A stretch of DNA of 19,973 nt from Clostridia bacterium (GTDB taxonomy: Bacteria; Bacillota; Clostridia; Oscillospirales; CAG-272): contig JAFTLM010000421.1 of assembly GCA_017455945.1 (NCBI GenBank), positions 1 through 19,973 of the forward strand. The letters are read 5' to 3'. How positions within the stretch are numbered: position 1 is the stretch's first letter; each line of letters begins with the position of its first letter. Of this stretch, positions 15,765 to 19,973 are shown in pieces. The notes below the pieces were generated by a model that worked only from the letters and a program-made list of their open reading frames with translations, was not told where the DNA came from and made no database searches. The translations under genes were made by a program, and so were the position numbers.

Positions 15765-15793
15765 TTGACATTTTCCGCCCGTTGTGATATAAT
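15765..15793 (+). promoter_or_regulatory. Perfect consensus promoter of AraC regulator gene
   Basis: TTGACA (15765-15770), exactly 17 bp, TATAAT (15788-15793). The -35 sits inside the leader of the divergent fucosidase gene, so the transcripts overlap. All three ATGTG-T6 repeats lie downstream of this promoter's -10, a position suited to autorepression. Confidence 0.9.
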
Positions 15794-15804
15794 TTGAACG
15801 GATT

Positions 15805-15881
15805 ATGTGTTTTTTATTATAATACCATAATTTTATAGAAAATAAAATGTGTTTTTTGAGCTTGGTTATGTGTTTTTTGAG
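15805..15881 (+). repeat. Three helically phased ATGTGTTTTTT direct repeats (candidate AraC operators)
   Basis: Copies at 15805-15818 (ends ATT), 15847-15860 and 15868-15881 (both ATGTGTTTTTTGAG). The second and third are identical over 14 bp. Start-to-start spacing is 42 and 21 bp, four and two helical turns. They lie between the AraC gene and the divergent fucosidase gene. Confidence 0.72.
15816..15821 (-). promoter_or_regulatory. Candidate -10 element for the fucosidase gene
   Basis: Minus strand TATAAT, with no recognisable -35 at the right distance (TATTTT). The second phased repeat (15847-15860) begins just upstream of the -35 position, the arrangement of an activator-dependent promoter. 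The flanking sequence is very AT-rich, so the call is tentative. Confidence 0.4.
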
Positions 15882-15888
15882 GTAAATT

Positions 15889-16701
15889 GTGGAGATTGAA
15901 AAAAATAAAAGCATAGAGGACTTTTTCAAAGAATATCACCTTTCGGTTTCCTATTGCGGTTACGTGCGTACGGGCAGCGATTGGCATCAGACGGAATTGC
16001 AGATGCCCTGGTCGAGATTGTATTACGTTCTGGACGGAGAGGGCTTTTTTGTGGCGGACGGACAAGAGATACCCATCGAGCCGGGGTACGTATATTTCGC
16101 ACCTTGCGGCGTGACCTATGGATTTTACAGCAACTCAACCCTTGAAAAGCTATTTTTTCACGTCAATATCATAAAGGCGGACGGATACGACCTTTTCAAT
16201 ACCCCCGAAGCACGCATAATGCGATTTGAGTACAAGAGGGAAAAGGTGTTGGACAACGTGGAGCTTTTCCGTTCAACGGATCCTATAAAACAAATGCTTC
16301 TCAAAGCCGAGCTGTGGAAAACGGTTGCTAAATTCTCGTCGGCAATGTTGGGAGAGGATTGCGTCAAAAACAGCTATTCGCCTCAGGTGGCGGCGGCTAT
16401 GTCTTATATCAGAGCAAATCTTTCGGCTTCGCTTAAAACAGGTGACGTGTCCGCCGGGATTTTTTGTTCTCCCAGCTGTCTTAACGACCACTTCAAGCGG
16501 GATGTGGGCGTAACGGTGGCAAAATACATAGACGATCTGCTGATGTTTGAGGCACGCAGAAGGCTGGCGTCAGAAAATGAGTCTGTGGGGGAAACAAGCA
16601 ACGCTTTGGGCTATTGCGACCAGTTCTATTTCTCAAGGTGCTTTACCAAAAAATTCGGAATGTCGCCCAGGGACTACAAAAAACTGAGAAGTGAAAGTTG
16701 A
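15889..16701 (+). CDS. AraC family transcriptional regulator (GTG start)
   Basis: A 270-residue regulator. The cupin-type sensing domain covers about 25-100 (LYYVLDGEGFFVADGQ, IEPGYVYFAPCGV). The C-terminal DNA-binding region (about 165-268) has two helix-turn-helix motifs, the first in SPSCLNDHFKRDVG, the second in YCDQFYFSRCFTKKFG, closing with MSPRDYKK. The likely start is GTG at 15889 with GAGGT at 15879-15883; the third repeat of the operator set runs into this ribosome binding site, so regulator binding there would interfere with its own expression. It is divergent from the GH29 fucosidase gene, which it most likely controls; fucose or a fucosyl-oligosaccharide is a reasonable but unproven ligand. 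Confidence 0.9.
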   Translation: MEIEKNKSIEDFFKEYHLSVSYCGYVRTGSDWHQTELQMPWSRLYYVLDGEGFFVADGQEIPIEPGYVYFAPCGVTYGFYSNSTLEKLFFHVNIIKADGYDLFNTPEARIMRFEYKREKVLDNVELFRSTDPIKQMLLKAELWKTVAKFSSAMLGEDCVKNSYSPQVAAAMSYIRANLSASLKTGDVSAGIFCSPSCLNDHFKRDVGVTVAKYIDDLLMFEARRRLASENESVGETSNALGYCDQFYFSRCFTKKFGMSPRDYKKLRSES

Positions 16702-16737
16702 ACTTTATAAAATCAGAGCTAAAAAATAAAAAAACTA

Positions 16738-16766
16738 TTGCAAAAGATAAAAAAATGTGGTATAAT
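16738..16766 (+). promoter_or_regulatory. Promoter of the riboswitch-DUF4430-ECF transcript
   Basis: TTGCAA (16738-16743), a 17-bp spacer, TATAAT (16761-16766). Transcription would start near 16773, just before the aptamer, leaving a leader of about 290 nt. Confidence 0.85.
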
Positions 16767-16783
16767 TGCCGCAGAAAAGAATA

Positions 16784-16932
16784 AACGCAGTTCATCGGGG
16801 CAAAACCCCGTTGTCGGGCGCTTTGTGCCCGGGGATAAGGAAATCGCGGTGAAAGTCCGCGGCAACAGCCATTACCGTAACTCTGTTTACCAATGTAAAC
16901 GGTCAAGTCGGAATGCTTATCGGTCTGCGGTT
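16784..16932 (+). ncRNA. Cobalamin riboswitch aptamer
   Basis: The leader holds the conserved blocks of cobalamin aptamers in order: GGAAATC followed by GCGGTGAAAGTCCGC (about 16839-16860), GCAACAGCC and ACCGTAA (16862-16880), a GTTTAC hairpin (16885-16900), and AAGTCGGAATGC (16905-16916). A closing P1 stem forms between CGCAG (16786-16790) and CTGCG (16925-16929). Two GC hairpins near 16795-16832 fill the variable peripheral region, and the GGTGCC box of many members is not standard here. B12 binding normally reduces expression of downstream transport or synthesis genes. The downstream DUF4430 and ECF genes fit B12 uptake. The sub-class cannot be assigned by eye. Confidence 0.85.
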
Positions 16933-16969
16933 GCAGAAGTCTCTTGGGCAAATGGGGAGATACGGCGAC

Positions 16970-16992
16970 AAACGGCAGTGCAGTGCCGTTTT
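16970..16992 (+). promoter_or_regulatory. Riboswitch expression-platform hairpin
   Basis: AAACGGCA (16970-16977) pairs with TGCCGTTT (16984-16991), 6-nt loop. It lies between the aptamer and the terminator. It could be a weak terminator itself or part of the switching region. Confidence 0.5.
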
Positions 16993-16997
16993 CCTGT

Positions 16998-17036
16998 AGC
17001 ACCCCGCGGAGGGTGCTTTTGTTTTGTCCTTTTCGA
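16998..17036 (+). terminator. Intrinsic terminator of the riboswitch leader
   Basis: AGCACCC (16998-17004) pairs with GGGTGCT (17011-17017), loop CGCGGA, followed by a T-rich tract. It precedes the DUF4430 start codon by about 30 bp, so it would attenuate the transcript when B12 is bound. Confidence 0.75.
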
Positions 17037-17061
17037 AAAGCAAAAAAGAAAGGGAAGAATT

Positions 17062-17487
17062 ATGAAAAAAACAAGTTTGATTTTGGCAGTGGTTGTGTTG
17101 TTGAGTGCACTTGCTTGCCTTGCCTCGTGCAGAGGACAGGTGGACGCGGAGGGCGTTTGGAAGGACGCTCTTTACACCTCGGATACCACCCTCGGAAACG
17201 GAAACAAAACCGTCTCGGTCAAGGTGGAGGTTGGCGACAAGTCGGTAACATTTACAATAAAAACCGATAAAACTATTCTGGGTGACGCTCTTCTTGAACA
17301 CGGACTTATCGAGGGAGAAGAGGGGGCTTACGGTCTATACATAAAAAAAGTCAACGGAATAACCGCCGACTATGACGTGGACCAAAGCTATTGGGGCTTC
17401 TACAAGAACGGTGAGTATATGATGACGGGAGTTGACGGTACAGAGTTTGCCGACGGCGACAGATATGAGCTTGTCTACTCCAAATAA
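17062..17487 (+). CDS. DUF4430 domain lipoprotein, predicted cobalamin-uptake accessory protein
   Basis: A 141-residue protein. A lipoprotein signal ends in LASC (C23), so it is anchored on the outer face of the membrane. The mature part is one DUF4430 domain (about 50-141): TVSVKVEVG strands, ILGDALLEHGLIEG, DQSYWGFYKNGEYMMTGVD, and the closing FADGDRYELVY. DUF4430 is related to the C-terminal domain of the vitamin B12 carriers intrinsic factor and transcobalamin. The gene lies directly behind a cobalamin riboswitch and overlaps an ECF S component gene by 23 bp. Together these suggest a surface B12-capture protein handing the vitamin to the transporter; that function is inference. The ATG at 17062 follows AAAGGGAAG; longer upstream frames run through the riboswitch and are not real. 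Confidence 0.88.
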   Translation: MKKTSLILAVVVLLSALACLASCRGQVDAEGVWKDALYTSDTTLGNGNKTVSVKVEVGDKSVTFTIKTDKTILGDALLEHGLIEGEEGAYGLYIKKVNGITADYDVDQSYWGFYKNGEYMMTGVDGTEFADGDRYELVYSK

Positions 17488-17899
17488 CAGAGCCACACGG
17501 CTTGCAAGAATTCGCGAGCTGTGTATATTTGCAATGCTCGGCACCTTGATGTTTTGCTCCAAAATAGTTATGGAGCTGTTGCCGAACCTGCATATTATCG
17601 GTGCTCTTATGATGGTGTATACCATCGTCTTTCGTAAGAAAGCATTGATTCCGCTGTACGTTTTTGTCTTTATAACAGGGGTGTACGGCGGCTTCGCTCC
17701 CTGGTGGGTTCCGTATCTGTACATATGGCTTCCGCTTTGGGGATTGACTATGCTTTTGCCTCGAAATATGCCAACGCTTGTTGCGTGTATCGTGTATCCC
17801 GCCGTTTGTTCGGTTCACGGATTTGCCTACGGAACGCTCTACGCTCCCGCACAGGCAATAATGTTTGGTTTTGATTTCAAAACAACGGTGCGTGGATAG
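17465..17899 (+). CDS. ECF transporter S component, frameshifted at the C terminus
   Basis: The visible frame encodes 144 residues with four to five hydrophobic helices (ELCIFAMLGTLMFCSKIVMELL, ALIPLYVFVFITGVYGG, YIWLPLWGLTMLL, LVACIVYPAVCSV), the organisation of S subunits of energy-coupling factor transporters, which bind the vitamin in the membrane. It stops early at 17897. The expected C terminus (WIVAGLPFDVIHGLGN) is encoded directly afterwards in the -1 frame and ends at 18006, giving about 180 residues, a normal S-component length. Adding one base near 17889 would restore it. The start is ATG 17465, overlapping the DUF4430 gene by 23 bp, with no good ribosome binding site, so coupled translation is likely. 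Linkage to the B12 riboswitch points to cobalamin or a precursor. EcfA/EcfT are not in the window. Confidence 0.83.
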   Translation: MSLSTPNNRATRLARIRELCIFAMLGTLMFCSKIVMELLPNLHIIGALMMVYTIVFRKKALIPLYVFVFITGVYGGFAPWWVPYLYIWLPLWGLTMLLPRNMPTLVACIVYPAVCSVHGFAYGTLYAPAQAIMFGFDFKTTVRG

Positions 17900-18006
17900 T
17901 CGCGGGCCTTCCTTTTGACGTAATCCACGGATTGGGTAATATCGTTATGGGAATGCTGGTGTACCCGCTTTCGGTGATATTGAAAAAAATCGCACGAGAG
18001 GCGTAA
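17890..18006 (+). pseudogene. Displaced C-terminal segment of the ECF S component
   Basis: In the -1 frame, bases 17890-18006 read AWIVAGLPFDVIHGLGN and on through a last membrane helix (IVMGMLVYPLSVIL) to a TAA. This is the standard C-terminal part of ECF S proteins. It has no start codon of its own and is only expressed if the frame is restored. A heptamer typical of programmed -1 frameshifting is not present, so a point deletion or a sequencing/assembly error is more likely. Confidence 0.85.
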
Positions 18007-18009
18007 AAC

Positions 18010-18039
18010 AACAAAAGGAGCCGTGCGGCTCCTTTTGTT
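18010..18039. terminator. Bidirectional intrinsic terminator
   Basis: AACAAAAGGAGCCG (18010-18023) pairs with CGGCTCCTTTTGTT (18026-18039). It ends the ECF transcript and the convergent membrane-protein gene. Confidence 0.92.
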
Positions 18040-18046
18040 ATAACTT

Positions 18047-18673
18047 TTAATATAGCAGTCCGCAAAGCCTTTTTCCCGTGACTTTGTCCAACAATATGAC
18101 GGCAAAGAACAGAAAGACTCCGACTGCGGTGACGATAATGTCGGTGATTGTGTCGTAAAGCGGCGAGAAGCCCAAGGCAAGCGACTCACCGACCCTTTGT
18201 GCATCGGCATCAAGAATGCGGTCGCAAACAAACTCAAACATCTCCCACAAAGCCGCACAGCCCATAACCGAAAGCGACAGAAGCGTGCAAAAAAGAGACT
18301 TTCCCACGCTTTGTGCTCCGTTTTTTACCATAATTATACTTATGCCCAAAGCGGCTTCAAATCCGAAAAGGCAGTGTACAAGCATATCCCATGCGTAGAA
18401 CCTCTCGTAAAAATCCAGTGCACTTCCCAGTAGAATTGCGAGAAAAATATGTACCGTTATAATAGTATTCAGTATCATAGGCATTTTTTTGCCCGATATT
18501 ATTTCCGCAATGGGGATTACAGCAGGTACCGTCATAGACGATAAAATCTGAACACAAATTACTCCGTCTGCATTTTGGGTGAAAAATAAAAATACTAAAA
18601 TCGTTACCGAAAGTGCGGCGTTAAACGCAAACGGCAACCATCTCGTTGCATGTGAATTGTTTTTTATCTTCAT
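18047..18673 (-). CDS. Six-helix membrane protein, YjdF/DUF2238-like
   Basis: A 208-residue protein with six predicted membrane helices. The central and C-terminal part contains AWDMLVHCLFGFEAALG, ALWEMFEFVCDRI and LYDTITDIIVTAVG, which resembles the His/Glu/Asp pattern of the DUF2238 (YjdF) membrane family. Acidic and histidine residues buried in helices suggest metal or proton handling, but no function is established. The chosen start at 18673 has GGAGACGG before it; a longer frame to 18730 lacks a site. It ends at the terminator shared with the ECF operon and lies downstream of the 316-residue gene on the same strand. No clear promoter is seen in the 147-bp gap. Confidence 0.75.
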   Translation of the reverse strand: MKIKNNSHATRWLPFAFNAALSVTILVFLFFTQNADGVICVQILSSMTVPAVIPIAEIISGKKMPMILNTIITVHIFLAILLGSALDFYERFYAWDMLVHCLFGFEAALGISIIMVKNGAQSVGKSLFCTLLSLSVMGCAALWEMFEFVCDRILDADAQRVGESLALGFSPLYDTITDIIVTAVGVFLFFAVILLDKVTGKRLCGLLY

Positions 18674-18820
18674 ATTCCGTCTCCGTAAAAAATTCAGATA
18701 AAACAAAGAAGATAAATAATATTTTATCATCGAGATGTTAAATATTTGTTAGCGTTTCTATGATATTTTTTCACTTTTTTGAATGAATTTTGTAAAATTG
18801 TTGTTGCGTGCCGAAAAAGG

Positions 18821-19771
18821 TTAAAAGTTTTTGATAGCCTTTTCAATGTCCTGCTTTATCCTGCGTCCTATAAGCGGATCGCTCTCTGTGATAAAAGAAA
18901 TGAAAAGTTCGTTTTGGCGAGTGAAACAATCGAAAAATATGCCGCGCTTGTCGGTCAGACTGTCGCAAATGTTAAGCATAGGGTGGCTGTATTTGCGATT
19001 TTTGTATAGCTTGAATCCGTAGTCAACCTCAACGCAAAAGGTGGTAAGAAGCCTGCCGCCGGACTCGCTGATGTTTGCCTTAAATGAGCGGCTTTTCCCG
19101 GCGTCGCGTGCAAAAGCCGTGACGCATATGCACAGTGCGATAAATATCTCCGTGCAGAAATTTTCGGTGTCGGGAAGGATTTTCAAGGAAGAACTGCAAC
19201 TTCCCACACAGCCTACAAAATCTGAAATTTCCAGTAGCTTCTCGGATATAAGTGCACCTATGCGGGTTCCGATTCTGTACGCGAAGGCACGCATAAGATC
19301 TGCAGAAAAGACGGATTCTGCTTTCGAAAAAGTGTTTTTTACGACGAGAGCTTCTTTTTCATCGAAAGTTGCCGAAGCTTTTTTGACTGCCTCAGAAAGT
19401 AAAACTCGTCGAGGCGTGTCGGTGCTGAAATGTTCAAAAACCATACCCTTTTTAACTTGAGGAATTACGGCAAACATCAGCCCGCAGGCTCCAAGCATAG
19501 CAGTGAAAATCATCGCATCACCAAAGTCGGTGACAATCACTAAACGGTCGTGGTCAAACACCGTGCAAAAATCCGAGATGAACCTGACCTCGGATTCGGG
19601 CATGTAATCAAAGAAATCAGATCCGACAGCGGGGAGGGAATCGACAGAACGTACCCCGTGTACTTTTCCCAAACGGTCAAAAATTATCAAACGGTCATCT
19701 ATGTCGCGGCAAAATGGAATTTCACCGTTAAAGGTGGGAATAAAAGAATCGGCATCTGTAAAAATTTGCAT
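18821..19771 (-). CDS. Protein of unknown function (316 residues)
   Basis: I do not recognise this protein. It begins MQIFTDADSFIP and has no signal peptide. The hydrophobic strand GDAMIFTAMLGACGLMFAVIP (about 107-127) and ENFCTEIFIALCICVTAFARD (about 200-220) could be core helices rather than membrane spans. The C-terminal part (about 225-310) alternates strand-like segments (FKANISESGGRLLTTFCVEVDYGFKLY) with several Asp-rich stretches, vaguely like a degenerate histidine-kinase ATPase fold, but no N/G-box motif is seen. The start at 19771 is preceded by GAGG and by a near-consensus promoter; a longer frame to 19852 would run through that promoter. It is divergent from a tRNA-Leu gene. Confidence 0.72.
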   Translation of the reverse strand: MQIFTDADSFIPTFNGEIPFCRDIDDRLIIFDRLGKVHGVRSVDSLPAVGSDFFDYMPESEVRFISDFCTVFDHDRLVIVTDFGDAMIFTAMLGACGLMFAVIPQVKKGMVFEHFSTDTPRRVLLSEAVKKASATFDEKEALVVKNTFSKAESVFSADLMRAFAYRIGTRIGALISEKLLEISDFVGCVGSCSSSLKILPDTENFCTEIFIALCICVTAFARDAGKSRSFKANISESGGRLLTTFCVEVDYGFKLYKNRKYSHPMLNICDSLTDKRGIFFDCFTRQNELFISFITESDPLIGRRIKQDIEKAIKNF

Positions 19772-19805
19772 AAAATCCTCTTGATACGAATAATTTCTTG
19801 ATAAA

Positions 19806-19834
19806 AGTATATAATATAAACTAAGGAAAGTCAA
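19806..19834 (-). promoter_or_regulatory. SigA-type promoter of the 316-residue protein gene
   Basis: Minus strand TTGACT (19829-19834), a 17-bp spacer, TATACT (19806-19811), 34 bp before the start codon at 19771. This supports the start at 19771 over an upstream ATG. Confidence 0.82.
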
Positions 19835-19885
19835 TAGAAAAAACAAAAACAAAATAAAATTTTAAAACAAAAAGCTAAAAAAGGG

Positions 19886-19914
19886 TTGACAAATAAGTTC
19901 GTCTGTGGTATAAT
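19886..19914 (+). promoter_or_regulatory. Perfect consensus promoter of tRNA-Leu
   Basis: TTGACA (19886-19891), exactly 17 bp, TATAAT (19909-19914), ending 15 bp before the tRNA. Typical of a strong stable-RNA promoter. Confidence 0.92.
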
Positions 19915-19929
19915 TTACAAGCAGAGTTC

Positions 19930-19973
19930 GCCGGAGTGGCGGAACTGGCAGACGCCCGGGACTTAAAATCCCG
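19930..19973 (+). tRNA. tRNA-Leu(UAA), 3' part outside the window
   Basis: The 5' acceptor strand GCCGGAG, a D-arm of leucine-tRNA type (GGCGGAACTGGCAGACGC) and an anticodon arm CGGGA-CTTAAAA-TCCCG with anticodon TAA are visible. The window ends right after the anticodon stem, so the variable arm, T arm and 3' acceptor strand are missing. Confidence 0.93.

Noticed and set aside
15751..15771. Upstream ATG for the fucosidase gene
   Set aside because: The AGGAGG ribosome binding site lies between this ATG and the one at 15750, so the downstream ATG is the real start.
16738..17061. N-terminal extension of the DUF4430 frame upstream of 17062
   Set aside because: It runs through the promoter, aptamer and terminator; the lipoprotein signal begins at the ATG at 17062.
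17870..17900. Programmed -1 frameshifting in the ECF S component
   Set aside because: No heptamer of the X XXY YYZ type in the correct frame and no evident downstream pseudoknot; a point deletion or assembly error is simpler.
19772..19852. N-terminal extension of the 316-residue protein
   Set aside because: It would be translated across a near-consensus promoter (19806-19834); the ATG at 19771 has its own GAGG site.
19835..19885. A/T-rich tract before tRNA-Leu as a possible origin or attachment site
   Set aside because: It is only a short gap between two divergent promoters; no repeats of the tRNA end and no integrase gene are visible in the window.

Overview
The window looks like chromosomal DNA of a low-to-mid GC Gram-positive anaerobe, most likely Bacillota, class Clostridia, of the gut-commensal kind. 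The grounds are near-consensus SigA-type promoters (TTGACA-17-TATAAT), AGGAGG-type ribosome binding sites, strong bidirectional intrinsic terminators at convergent gene ends, type II lipoprotein signals, a cobalamin riboswitch with an ECF-transporter S component, and several linked glycoside-catabolism operons each with a local AraC-type regulator. The species cannot be named from sequence alone.

Layout. (1) 1-4286, plus strand: the 3' part of a MoxR-type AAA+ ATPase, an overlapping metallopeptidase/VWA-like protein (DUF2201 type), and a divergent NAD-dependent DNA ligase, closed by a shared terminator. (2) 4347-6419, minus strand: a two-gene operon of a Gfo/Idh/MocA oxidoreductase and a medium-chain dehydrogenase, divergent from an AraC regulator (6527-7297) with overlapping promoters. 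(3) 7444-9660: a secreted lipoprotein glycoside hydrolase (CBM96-like module plus an agarase-like TIM barrel). (4) 9706-10545, minus strand: a second AraC regulator, divergent from a three-gene translationally coupled operon (10708-13851) of two Gfo/Idh/MocA oxidoreductases flanking a hydroxypyruvate-isomerase-like TIM barrel. (5) 13881-15750, minus strand: a small unknown lipoprotein and a cytoplasmic GH29 alpha-L-fucosidase, divergent from a third AraC regulator (15889-16701). (6) 16738-18006: a promoter, a cobalamin riboswitch with an intrinsic terminator, a DUF4430 lipoprotein and an ECF S component that is frameshifted near its C terminus. (7) 18047-19771, minus strand: a six-helix membrane protein (YjdF/DUF2238-like) and a 316-residue protein I do not recognise. 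(8) 19930-end: the 5' half of a tRNA-Leu(UAA) under a perfect promoter.

How it fits together. Regions 2-5 form a carbohydrate-utilisation neighbourhood: an exported glycosidase, an intracellular fucosidase, and sets of NAD(P)-dependent sugar oxidoreductases and an isomerase that could oxidise and re-reduce or isomerise released sugars. No sugar transporter lies in the window. Three of the carbohydrate promoters carry short direct repeats spaced 20-22 bp (two helical turns), the geometry used by AraC-family activators, and the repeat sequence differs at each promoter. Region 6 reads as a vitamin B12 acquisition locus: DUF4430 resembles the C-terminal domain of intrinsic factor/transcobalamin, and here it sits as a surface lipoprotein beside a predicted membrane substrate-binding subunit, both under a B12-sensing leader.
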